A DNA stretch of 64,000 nucleotides, from contig NAVB01000045.1 in NCBI GenBank assembly GCA_002179805.1, positions 22,274 to 86,273 of the forward strand, given 5' to 3'. Shown piece after piece: positions 1 to 11,779 of this stretch. The notes under the pieces are model-generated. The model was given only the letters and a program-made list of their open reading frames with translations. It ran no database searches and was not told the DNA's origin. Made by a program: the position numbers and the translations under genes. The DNA is from Acanthamoeba lenticulata (Eukaryota > Discosea > Longamoebia > Acanthamoebidae). Numbering within the stretch: the first letter of the stretch is position 1; the number at the start of each line of letters is the position of its first letter.

Positions 1-2443
1 CGGTGCCGACACCGCGATAAGCGGGCAGAGAGCCATTGTTGAAGGTCGTGTGTGAGATCCTCACGCCGTCCTCCTCGCTGCTCTCCTCGTCCCACTTGGT
101 GCGCTCCCACCCGCCGTGCACGAGCCCGTTCACTGCGTAATGCACGCACGCGCACGTTTCTCGCCAAGTCAGCCAGCCCGGACGCGAGATGGGAGGCCCG
201 CGAAGGCGAGGACAGTCCACAACGGGGGACTTATGTACGTTCAGATGGGGCCACAGTACAGCCTGACGATGGAGTCGCATAGCGGATGAACTCGGCAAAG
301 ACGACGTCGGGAATGAGAAACATGCTCTGTTTCAGGTCCTGTGCCGCCCGTCGCTCCAGCGCCTGCCGCCCAAGTCAGATGAAAGACATATTTGTTTCAA
401 TTAATAAATAAAATAAAAATTAAATAAAACAGAATCTTTTTGCAAAACAAAATATTGATCGTAATAAAAATAGTACCGCAGCCTCGTCGTCAGGAGTCGG
501 CCGGGGTGGTGCATTCTTCCAGGCCTCCACTTCCATGTCGCACGCGAGGATCGCGTGGAAGAGTTTCTTGAGGAAGAACGAATAGGAGACGCCTTTGGTG
601 ATGGCCTGCCACACCTCGGCCTGCGCGGCCTCGAACAGGAGCGCGGGGAGCGGCAGGTCTTGCCGGGCAAACTGCGCTTCGATGTCGCTCAGGATCGACG
701 GCTTGACCACCACTGACGGCTCTGCCGGAATCCGCGGAGACAAAGGCCGGCTCGCCGTCGTCTCCGTCGCGGCGCTCCGGCGCGGTTGCAGGTACTTGGC
801 GTAGAGGGCCAACGCGAAGTCGCGTCGGGCGCGGTGAGCCTCCGGCGATGTGTTAACCTGTGAGTGCGCGAGACGAGTGAGCCCTCTCCACATGTGTGCG
901 CACGGTCAATGAACTTGGGCAAAGTGAGTACATTGGCGGAGCGCTTAAAGTTGTCGGCCAGGAGCCAGAAGGCAAAGGCCTCGAGGTTGCCCATGTCGTC
1001 CTCCTCCCGCAGCGAATTCTTGCGCGCGAGCTGCGACGTGGTCGACGCGTTGGCCTCCTCCTGGAACGTCTTGATCAAGAATTCACGATTTCTGGACCTG
1101 CTCAAGCCAACGCCATTATCACCTTCAGTATCATCAACCAGGGTGGAAGCTTCGTGGGCCGAGGGCTACCGAGGGCTCAGGGGCCGAGGCCCGTTCTTGT
1201 CCTTCGAGCGGTCGCCCTTGCGCGTGTCGCCGTTCTTCTGGACGTGGCTGGCTTGCAGGGCCGCCATGTTCAGCGAGAAGCCGTTCTTGTTGTTGGACGT
1301 CGACGGACTAATCGTGAAGGCGTCGTGTTCGGCGCTCGTGGCGGGCGACCTGCGGGTGATGGTCGAGGGCGACGAAGTCGTCGAGAGGCTCTCCCACCCA
1401 TCATCGGAAATGGCGTCGAACGAGTCGACTGTCGAGGGCGAGGACAGAGCCGAGTCCGGGTTGTTGCTGCCGGACCTCTTCTCGTCTGATACACGGAGCA
1501 GGAGAGGCAGAGCCGGCCGGCCGATGTCCGTCAGCGCGCGACGCGTCCTCTTTTTCTCGTTAAAGGTCGCCGCCTGGCCGGCTTCTTCATCGTTCCCACC
1601 GCAGCCGTTGGCTTGTGGTGCCTCGGCGCTGCTGCAGCCGACACGATGATGGTGTTGCGACTCGTCCCTCTTGCCTTTGCGCTCCTTCTTTTCCTTTTTC
1701 TCTTTCTTCTCTTTCTTCTCTTTCTTGGTCTGGCGCGGCGAAGACGCGGGCGACGTAGTACATACGGGCATGCGCACGATCTCGTCCTTGGTCTTGGCGC
1801 CGGTGGCTAGCGAGGCCTTGGATGAGATGCGTGTGGGGCGAGCTGGGTCGGCGTGCGAAATGAGGGGCGGGCTTGAGGAAAGAGGAGTCGTGCTGGTAGA
1901 GGCTGGAGCGCTGGAGCTGTTCGTTTTCCATTTGACGCCGCCAAAGATCATCGCCTTTTGCTGGACCATCTTTGATCCTCTCTTGCGGCCAGCCGAACCT
2001 GAGGAATGAGCTTCAGCTCCTTCCATCTGCGAGGTTTCGTCTCCATCTTCATCGCTTCCCAGATCGGGAAAGTCTACCAGGCTACCACGGCGTGGCGCCT
2101 GCCCATCGGTGCTTCTTATCTCGTAGAGCTGCTTCAGTTCTCTAACCGAAGGCACACGAATGGGGGTCACGTGCAACGTGTTATTGCCATTCCCTTCCCG
2201 GGCAGAAGATGAGGAAGCGATTGCGGGCGATGAAGCTGAATGGCTGGAGGTGATGGAAGCCGATCGTGGAGAGGTGGAGGGGGTGCCGTTTGGTTGTGAA
2301 TCGGAGAAGATGGAGGCAGCAGCGGCGGCCGCTCTCTTGCCCCTCCCGGACAGAGTGCCGAGAAGGTTGAAAGTCTTTCTAGTTCCTCCTACGCTAGCGC
2401 TGTCGTTTGGTACTTTCGTGCTCGTTGCTACTGCCGTGCTCAT
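1..2443 (-). CDS. RGS-domain protein (3' end outside window)
   Basis: Probable regulator of G-protein signalling, a family that accelerates GTP hydrolysis on G-alpha subunits. The first exon (2443 to about 1171) encodes a Ser/Thr/Pro-rich, low-complexity N-terminus of about 425 residues with a Lys-rich patch. The next exons (from about 1097) read through EAFAFWLLADNFKR, then ALALYAKYLQP, then LLFEAAQAEVWQ and YSFFLKKLFHAI. These match the helices of an RGS box in the usual order. A donor at 'AAC|GTACTC' joined to the acceptor 'CTCACAG|GTTAAC' keeps the RGS frame. An AT-rich stretch at about 370-480 is an intron. Further exons (about 360-265 and 150-1) continue past the RGS box in a segment I cannot assign. 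The gene runs off the window, so its C-terminal domains are unknown. Family call good, exon borders approximate. Confidence 0.72.
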
Positions 2444-3285
2444 CCCTCGATGTCCCTCTCTCTACCCTTGGGGGACTTCGAGACCAAACGTTACTCTCGT
2501 CCTCGTTGACAACGCGTTTCGTTTTTTCGAAAAGCCAAATCTTTCGATCTCTATGCTTTATGTTTCCCGTTTCCACCCTCTAACCATACTCTCTTCTCCT
2601 CTCTTGGCGATGCAGCTTCGCCTCGTTGTACAGGTGCGAGGTTCCCCCTTTCCTTCGTCTTCGCGTTTCTCGCCTCTCCGGAGTCAAAACTGGCCGAAAA
2701 GACGGAGGGGCCTCAATGGGGTGGTCCTGTGCCGGCCTCACGCCAACCACCGCCAGGAGCCAACCCAGTCCCCGTAGGTGATGACCCAAGGATACGCAGC
2801 AACCGCCTCGTCAAAGTTAAGGTGGCGAGCTCGAGCTGCCTTCCCGTTTTCTTGGCCCACGGCCTGTGGTGAGGCCAGACGCCTTCTTGGGCAGGTAAGT
2901 ACAACAAAACCTCTTGTGGTGTCTTGTGTGCTGACTTGAAGACCACTCTGACTGGGTTCTCCTGGGTGCAGTTGGACCAGGTGTGAGCCAGCAACGACGG
3001 CAGTGCACCGCATAAAAATTGTCGCAGTTGCCAAGAGGACGTAGTTGCCAAGATGCAGAGAGGCACCGCTATGGCCGACCCTGGGTAGGGTTCGTGTCAC
3101 TTCCCCACTTCGCTGCTAGTTAAGCCCACTTTCCTCTGCGCCCTCCTCACCTCAGCAAGGCTTTCTTTGTTCAATCTTGAACCAACTGCACTTCGGCCTT
3201 CACGCCACTTTCGTCTCAAACGCCTCTTCTTGCTGCAGGTTTGCCCACTCTTCCAACAACCTCACAGTCTCTCAGCCAGGCCCAA
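2444..3285. other. Divergent intergenic region with probable 5'UTR intron
   Basis: This gap lies between the start codons of the RGS gene (-) and the myosin gene (+). No ORF in it has convincing protein character. A pyrimidine stretch ending in TTGCTGCAG at about 3230-3238, 47 bases before the myosin ATG, looks like the 3' splice site of a 5'UTR intron. Promoters for both genes must lie here, but I see no clear core motif. Confidence 0.5.
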
Positions 3286-6200
3286 GATGAAGGTGGTGCC
3301 CAAGATTCCTATCTACGACCTCGACCGACTCGACTTGTCCACTATCCCCTCGGCCCGGCGTGCCCAGCTCCTGCCTCGCGAGGCTCGAACCCCCACTTCG
3401 GGCCCGCGACACGCCAGGCTGCTTGCTCAGGATGAAGCTGATGACGACACACAGAACAACAAGAATGCCGCCAACTGCGCCGCCATGCCGCCACGTGACT
3501 ACAGCCGTACCTGCGCAAAGTTGCGCCTGGTCGAGCTTGGCATGCCCGCGGCTGGCGTTGAGGATATGATCAGCATCGATAGGTTGAACGAGGAGTCCAT
3601 TCTCCTCAACCTCCAGAGGCGTTACGAGGACGACCTCATCTATGTACACTTGTCTTCCTCTCTTTCTCTCGGTTCTTTACGGCTTTGTGCCTGACTTGGT
3701 GCCCCGCTGTCTATATGACAGACATACACCGGCCCCATCCTGGTGGCAATGAACCCCTACAGAAGGTTGCCCATCTACACCAAGCCTTATGTGAAACTAT
3801 ACAAGCAACAACCCGTTGGGTCCCTCCCTCCTCATGTATTCGCCGTCGCCAGCGCAGCCTACAACGCGCTTCTGGAAAAAAAGTCCAAGAACCAGGCCAT
3901 CGTCATCAGGTGCCTCCCTTTACATCATGCGTAGAAAAAGTCATGTTTTACTTTTGTTTATTTTTTAATTTTTTTTTAATTTTTGCTTTTTTGGCTTTTT
4001 TTTCGAGACTCACGGGCCGTCTTGCACGTGTAGCGGCGAGTCAGGCGCGGGGAAGACCGAAACCACGAAGCTGATCATGCAATTCCTGGCCCAGTGCACT
4101 AACAAGCACACTGAGATCGAGAGTCGCATCCTGGCCGCCAACCCCGTGCTGGAGGCCTTTGGCAACGCCGCCACCGTCCGCAACAACAACTCCTCTCGTT
4201 TCGTACGTACAAGAGAAGCCCCTCATGAGCTCGCACCTCACGCGCCTAACCTGTCCACTAGGGCCGCTTCATCGAGATTCGCTTCAGCGAGACATGCACC
4301 TCCATCGAGGGCGCCAAGATAACCAATTGTACCTTTCCTCTTCCTCCTCCTTGCTCGGGAGTTGGTCTGGTCTTGTGTTGACCGGGCCACTCGTTACAGA
4401 CCTTCTCGAGAAGTCACGCATCGTCAAGCAGGCCAAGGGCGAGCGCAACTACCACGTCTTCTACATGTTTCTCGCCGGCTGCACGCCTTATGAGAAGAAG
4501 TTGTACAGCTTGAAGGAGCCGCACGAGTACCACTACTTGAACCAAAGCGGCGTCTACACGCTACCCAACGTTGACGACAAGCTCGACTGGGCCCGCGTGA
4601 AGGTACGGACTTGCTTGTGCGCGGTCTTGTCTGGCCAATCAATCTCACGCACTTCGTGCGATGAACCCGGGTCAGGACGCAATGGTGGGCCTCGGCATCG
4701 CCGATTATGACATGAAGAGCGTGTACTCGATCCTTGCCGGGATTCTCAGCCTGGGCAACATCAACTTCATCAGCGGCAAGGACCGCACGCTGATCGAGGA
4801 CGAATCCTGTACGTTGCTCCCTTTTCCCTCCTGGTCGTACATTTTTTGGACCAATTTCCTGACGTCGTACGGTCCCAGGGGTTGAAACGACCGGCAACCT
4901 GCTCGGAGTCCTGCCCGCTGTGCTCAAGGACGCTCTGCTGACCCGCTCGATCAAGGTCGGCACCGAGCAGATGACCATGCTCCTCAAGCCCGCCGAGGTG
5001 AGCACCAATCCCGCGATGGCTTCCGTCCTTCGCTTGTGATCCTCACACTTGGGTACCGTGCAGGCCGTCGATGCGCGGGATACGCTCGCCAAGGTCGTCT
5101 ACGGCCGGCTGTTCAACTGGCTCGTGCAGCAGATCAACAATCGCATCAAGGGCACCTTCTGCGAGGCCAATCCCTTCATCGGCATTCTCGACATTTTTGG
5201 CTTCGAGAACTTTGCCGTACGTCTCTTGGCTGCAGCTTCGTCCCAACTTGAGGCTCCATGCTGACTTGTTATTCTCGTGCAGACGAACAGCTTCGAGCAG
5301 CTGTGCATCAACTTCACCAACGAGACCCTCCAGCAGCACTTCAATCGCCACGTCTTCACGTACGAGCAGAAGGAGTACGAGCGCGAGGGCCTGAAGTGGG
5401 AGTCGATTACGTTCAACGACAACCAAAAGTGCATCGACCTGCTCGAAGCCGTACCTCTACTCACCTGCCCCGCCTCTCGCGCCTCCGCCAATTGCTCATC
5501 GTCATTGCGTGAACAGGTCACGCCGCCCGGCATCCTGCCCCTGCTCGACGAAGAGGCCCGGTTCCCCAAGGGCTCCGATGAGAGCTTCCTGGCCAAGGTG
5601 ACCGAGGTCCACAAGAAGCAGCCCCACTTTGAGACGCCCGCGCGCCGCGCGCCCTGCTTCACGGTCAAGCACTACGCGGGCGACGTGTCGTATCAAATCG
5701 CGGGCTTCTTGGAGAAGAACCGGGACCCGCTGGGCGCTTCCATCATCAGCTGCTTCCAGAGCTCGAGCATCGCGCTCCTCCGCAAGCTGTTCCCTGAGGA
5801 CCTCAGCACCCCGCGCACGCTTCGCGGCGGCCCCAAGACCATCGCCCTTTCTTTCCGGGTACGCCACACCGCTTTCTCGAGTGTGGCATGATCGTTCTCC
5901 AGTCGCAGTACTGACAAGGCAAGTCTCTCGTCCTCGCGTGGCCCAACGCAGATGCAATTGCGCTCGCTGATGACGCTGCTGAGCCAGACCGAGCCCCACT
6001 TCATCCGATGCATCAAGCCCAATACGCTCAAAATCCAGCGGTGCTTCGACGCCGCGCTGGTCTACCATCAGCTGACCTACGCCGGCATGATGGAGACCAT
6101 CCGGATTCGGTACTGCGAGCTCTTCTCCTCTGTGTAGACTTGTTCTTCACAACGTGCGCTCATCACCCGAGCTCTTGTGATCGATCTGGTTACCTTGCAG

Positions 6201-9200
6201 CAAGTCGGGGTTCCCCATTCGCGAGACCTATCAGTCGTTCTGGTTCAACTACCACGCGCTCACCCAGCGCACCAAGTTCCTCAAACCGCACAGCGGGAAC
6301 TACACCAAGCCGTGCCAGTGCGTGCCACCCGCCAACGTCTTCCTCACCTCTCTAGTCCTTTCCGCTCCCATCGGCTCACACAAGCGCACACGATCATACA
6401 CGACCAGGATCCTCCTCACTGCGCTGGTCGAGGAGAACAAGGGCCTGCTCATCCTTGGCCACTACTACGCCGGCCAGACCAAAGTCCTCATGAAGGACGG
6501 CCAGTTTGCCTTGCTCGACAGCGCGCGGCGCGTCGTCCTCGGAGGCTACGCGCACCTCATCCACCGGGTACTTGCCCCGGGCCTGGGACCGATCCACTGT
6601 CCATCCGGCGCCATGGAACGGTACTCACCAGGTCGTGGTCCGAGCAGGCGCTGCGGTTGCATCGCGACCGGCAACAGTTCTTGCGCAAGCGGGCTGCCGC
6701 CACGAAGATCAGCGCCGCCTTCCGGGCCCACCGCGCCCGGCTGCAGTGGCTCGAGGTTCGAATCTCGCCCTTTGACCAACCTCGACGATGCCATTTGCCT
6801 GACCTGATTTGGGCTTTGTCGCAGCTGAGGGCCCGCATGCGCGCCGCCAAGCGCCTCCAGGAGGCCCAACAGAAGGCCGCCCTCATGGTGCAGGCCAACT
6901 GGCGCAGGCGCCAGGCCAAGCGCACCTACGAGACACTTCGCGACGAAAAGGAGAAGAAGGAGCGCGCCGCCCGGGCCGCACGCGCGGCCGAGGAGGAGCG
7001 TGCCGCCATGGCCACACGGGCCGCGCTCGAACGCGAGGAACGCGAGCGGGCTGCACGCGAATCGGCCGCCGCAGAGGCCGCCGAGCGCGAGAAGGAGAAG
7101 GAGCTCGAGCGCGCTCGCGCTCTCCAGGAAGCCGATAAAAATGCGCACAACAACAGCAAGGCCGACTTCCCGGCAGCGTGCATGGTGCCGTCGGAGGAGC
7201 AGGTTCGCCTGGAGGCCCGCATGCGGCTGCTCGAGAGCGAGCTTGAGGAAACGCTGCGCGTGCTGCGCTCACTCGTCTCCTCCAAAGCCAACCCGACCGC
7301 CGAGTGGATGCACGAGCGCATTCGACGCCTCGAGAGCCAGCTGATGACGCACCACAACCAGGACCATCCTCACCTTCATCAACGCGTTGCTGAGGATGGG
7401 ACAGCGGCTCCGGCGCAAAAGGAAGAGGACAGGTGGCAAAAGGCCAAGATTCGCAGCCTCGAGGAGGACCTCAAGGGCAAGGACGAGCTTTACGCCGCCA
7501 CGCAGCTGGTGGTCCGCAACCTGCAGGACGACCTCAACGCGCTCACCAGCAAGGTTTCTTCCGCGAGTGGTGAAGGGTGGATAGAGGCCAGGCACTGACA
7601 TGGTCTTTCCGCCTTGCGGCCGGCAGGTTGCGACGGAGGAGCCGCGAAGCAAGGCCAAGCTGCAGTGCCTGGAAGAGGCCATTAAGGAAAAAGACCGGAG
7701 CGTTGCCGCGACCAGGACCGCGATGGGTGCCCTTGAGGAGGAGCTCAAGGCCCAAAACCAAGTCCTCGCCTCGACCAAGGTTCGCCGCCCCGTCTTTGTC
7801 CACAACGCGTTGGCCTGCGAGGCTCACTCGGTCGCGGACCAGGTGACGATGGTGAGCCTGGAGCAGCAGCTCAAGGAGAAGGACCAACGCCTGGTCGACG
7901 CTCTCAAGGAGAAGGATCAAAGCTTCGCCGCGACTAGGACCGCGATGCAGGCCCTCGAGGAGGAGCTCAAGGCCAAGGATCAAGTCCTTGCCGCGACCAA
8001 GGTTTGCCGCTTCATCGCGATTGTCTGCGAACTTGGCGTCTCACTCCAAACGGTTGGATTACAGGAAATGATGTTCGGCCTCGAGGAAGAGCTCAAGCAC
8101 AAGGACAAGAGCCTCAAGGCCAGCCAGGCCGAGGCGCAGAGGATGCAGGAGGAGCTCAGGCAAACGAGCCAGATGCTCGACGCCAGCAAGGTGCGTCCCC
8201 ACCCCAGCATTGCACGTAAAGGCGGGTCGTGGTGGTCGGCTCACCTGATGTCTGTGGTGCAGGGGGCCACGCTGAGCCTCCAGGCTGAGGTCAAGCAGCA
8301 GCACGAGATCCTCACCTCCACCAAGGTATGCGGGCTCATTTGGCCCAAAGGCCGTTCAGGTGAACTGACAAGTCGCGTAGGCGGTGGTGAGCTCGCTCGA
8401 GTTGGAGCTCAACGAGAAGGCCGGTCTGCTCGCCTCGACCAAGGTATAGCCAGTCCGCGCGCTGTCGAGCAGTGCGATGAAGATGTAACATAATAACCGG
8501 TGGGCTGGCCGCAGGCGACGGTGCAGCGGCTCGAGGAAGAGGCACAGGAGAGGGACAGCAGCCTTGTGTCCATGCAGGCCACGGTGCAGGGCCTCGAGTT
8601 CGAGATTGCCGAGAAGACCCGAATCCTGGCCGACACCAAGGCCGTCGTGGAAAGCCTCGAGGAGGAGCTCAAGCAAAAGGACAACCGGCTCGAGTCCAGC
8701 AAGGCCGAGACGCAGAGGCTGCAGGCCCAGCTCGATGAACAGGCTAAGCTTTTGGCCGCGACCAAGGTCGAGAGCCCTTTTGTTCGTTCTGCTTGATGTG
8801 CAGCCGCACCTGACTCTCGATGGCTGCGCAGACCGTGGTGGAGGCTCTCGAAGCCGAGCTCAAGCACAAGCTGGGCGAGCTCGCCGAGCGTAAGGCTGAG
8901 GTGACCCGGCTCGAGAAGCTCCTGCAGGAGAAGGACACGATTCTTGCCTCCACCAAGGTACATCACCATCATGATTGTCAAATTATCATCATCGTTATCA
9001 TTTTTCTGATTTTCTGATTTCTTGTGAGCGCCTGCAGGCCGTCGTGCAAGCTTTCGAAGTCGAGCTCAAGCACAAGACGGACGAGCTCGCTGAGCGGAAA
9101 GCTGAGGCAACCCAGCATGAGCAGGAACTGCAGGAGAAGAACACGGTTCTCACCGCGACCAAGGTACCCTTCGTCCTCGTCCTCGTTCTCGTCCTCTTGG

Positions 9201-11711
9201 TAGTCATCCCCTGATCGCTTCTGTCTTCGTTTTCCTGCAGGCGGTCGTGCAGACGCTCGAGGCTGAGCTCAAGACCAAGGACGCTATTCTGGCCTCGACC
9301 AAGGACGTCGTGCATAGCCTCGAAGTCGAGCTCAAGAACAAGACAGACGAGCTTGTCGCGCGTCACGCCGAAGTGGCCCGTCTCGTGATGGAACTGCAGG
9401 AGCGGGACGTTGTCCTCGCCTCGACCAAGGCCACGGTGGAGAGCCTGGAGGAGGAGCTCCGACGCAAGGACGAGCGCCTCGCCGCCGCCAGCGCGTTGGA
9501 GGCCGAGCTCAAGTCCCAGGAGGCGATCCTGGCTTCCACCAAGGCTGTCGCGCAGCGCCTAGAGGCCGAGCTTGAGGAGCAGTCTCAGCGCTTCGCCGCC
9601 GCACAGGAGGAGGCGAGTGGGCTGAAGGACGAGCTCAGCGCACGGGACGAGAAGCTCGCCAGTTCGCGTCTGGCCGTACAGAGCCTCGAGGATCGACTCG
9701 CCGAGAAAGAGAGCCTCTTCACCGCGACCAAGGTAAACAGCTGCAGCCTTTCAAGTTCATATTGCTTGCTTGTTTGCTCAAGCGCTCATCCTCATTCATC
9801 GTGGGACCAGGCTGTGGTGCAGAGCCTCGAACACGAGCTCAGGGAGCGATCGGACCAGCTCAGCGCTGTTCGGGTTCGTTCACCTCTCCTCTTCCACTCC
9901 TTGGCCGTGCCTTCATTGACGGACGAATCCATTCCCTCAGACCGAGTCGCAGGGCTGGTGGGAGAAGCTTCGCCGGAAGGACGACAAACTGGCTGGCGCT
10001 CGGGTGCGTGGCCTGCCCTCCGCCTTCGTGTCGGCCAATCTTGTTGGTGATGGTCATGTGCTGACGACGGGTATTGTTGGTCATCCACAGCTGACCGTCA
10101 TGCGGCTCGAGGAGCAGATCAAGGAGCACGCTTCGCTCCTGGCCTCGGCCAAGGTCGACCCAGCCTTGATCGCTCTCCCCCGCTTTGGGCGACGTTGAGC
10201 TGACATGCTTGGGGCCGGGATGGATAAACAGGCCAAGACAAGCTGCGTTGAGGAGGAGCTCATGCACAAGTCCAACCTGCTGAAGGAGCTCAGTGCTGCC
10301 CGGCCTCAGCTGGAGGAGGAGCTCGCCCGCAAGACCGACGAGCTCGCCTCTGCGCAGGTGAGCCCATATTCGTTGTTGTTGTCGTTCATCTGCGAGGTCA
10401 TCGTGTGGCTCACTTAAAACGTGACCCGACAATGCAGAGCACGACACGCAGCCACAAGGACGAGCTCAGCCGGCGCGACCAGGATCTTGCCGCCAGCCAG
10501 GCCGAGGTGCGCAGCCTCAGCGAAGCGCTCAAGCAGAGAGAGCAAGAGTTTGTCAGAGCACAGGTCCAACCTCCCCCTAAGCTCATGCCTTGTGTGTTGA
10601 TGTCGCAATGGCGCTGACACACCACGTATGTCTTGTGTTGCAGGCCGTCAGCTGCACGTTCGAGGAAGAGCTCCGCGAGAAGAGCCGCACGCTGGTGGCA
10701 CTCCAGGCCGAGATCAACACCCTGCGGCTCACCTTTGGTGCGCACGAGCAGCAGTGGAAGGCGCAGCTCCAGAGCCTCCAGGCACAGCTGCTCCAGGCTT
10801 CCTCCGCCGTTGCTTCGACCTCGTCCTCATCATCGTCGTGGTCATCGACCTCAGCGTCACCCGCGCCGCCTCCGCCGCCACCGGCGGCCACCGTCAAGAC
10901 TCACCAGCGGACCTCACCAGGAGGCTCGTCCACCGCCGGCTCTGCGGCCCCAGCGCCGATCGGCACCGCCGCGCCCCCGCCGCCTCCGCCTCCACCGGCG
11001 GCCAAGGCCGTGGTGCCCAACCCGAGCGAGTCGCTGCTCAAGCTGCGTCAGCGGGTCCCGCCCCCAGCCGCTGCCGATGTCGAAGTTCAGGCTTCGGCCA
11101 GCGGCGCACCTCCGCCTCCCCCGCCTCCGCCGGCGGCCAATTCAGGCAGCTCGGGCAACTCGCTTGCCAAGCTGCGCCAGCAGACTGCGCGCGACGCCTC
11201 GGCCGGCAACCAACGCCAGGCTCAGCAGCATCAACAGCAGAGCGGATTTTCGATGGACCGCCTACAGCAGCAACTGCTCGAGGCCATTGCACGCCGCACG
11301 CACGCTGCCGAGGCTTCCGCCCCACCGCCCGTGCCCCCGCGCGAGGACGCGCCGGCTGCCCTGGGTCGCGGGCCCTGCGCCTCGTGCGCTTCCTGCGCCC
11401 CCGCCGCCGCCGCAGCTTCTGCTGCCGCTCCCTACGAGGCGCCTCCGCCGCCTCCGCCGGCCAGGGTAGACTACGGCGGCTTCCGGCCGGCGTCGTCAGG
11501 GCTGCGGATGGCGCACAAGCCCGCAGGCATCAGCCGCACGCAGTTCGCCGACGTGCCGCCGCCGCCGCAGCAGCCTGGAGGATCGTCGACGACAACCACG
11601 AGCGCTAAGCCGCGCCAGTCTGTTGGGGCACTGATCTCCAGGTTCGGGGCCAGCAGGAAGGATGGTGAGGCAGCCCCAAGTCCGTCTGTGTATTTTGTAC
11701 AAATTAACTGA
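3286..11711 (+). CDS. Unconventional myosin with modular coiled coil and polyproline/WH2-like tail
   Basis: Actin-based motor of roughly 2,100 residues in more than 30 exons. The motor shows the P-loop [12 protein letters not shown] (exon from about 4033), switch I NNNSSRFGRF, switch [10 protein letters not shown] (about 5190) and the actin-interface stretch [11 protein letters not shown] (about 5993). One or two IQ-like helices (about 6690-6920) follow, then a charged single-helix-like segment (6940-7140), then about 1,000 residues of coiled coil built from repeating ST-K / SLE-EL-K modules (7620-10790). The tail (10860-11700) has three polyproline runs suited to profilin or SH3 binding, short basic LLKLRQR and LAKLRQQ helices, and a [11 protein letters not shown] helix resembling the start of a WH2 actin-binding motif. 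I see no FERM, MyTH4 or TH1 domain, so it fits no standard myosin class I know. The start is the first in-frame ATG after the UTR acceptor. AATAAATA follows the stop at about 11726. Confidence 0.85.
7623..10700 (+). repeat. Exon-aligned coiled-coil repeat modules in the myosin gene
   Basis: More than a dozen consecutive exons encode variants of one block of 20-40 residues: A-VVQ-SLE-EL-K-KD-ELA...LASTK. Most exons end with codons for (A/S)-(T/S)-K directly before a phase-0 GT donor, for example near 7780, 8001, 8190, 8326, 8445, 8767, 8959, 9164, 9733 and 10155. Protein repeats and exon borders therefore coincide, the pattern expected from exon duplication. The stretch at about 9241-9733 is a long exon holding several modules without introns. 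Confidence 0.8.
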
Positions 11712-11779
11712 AAATAATAGCATAAAATAAATACGGCACAAAAAGTAACCTTTTGAAAAACGAAAAGTTACACTCAACA

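Noticed and set aside
2738..3100. Long minus-strand ORFs upstream of the myosin
   Set aside because: No domain, splice sites or codon pattern; they lie where the divergent promoters must be.
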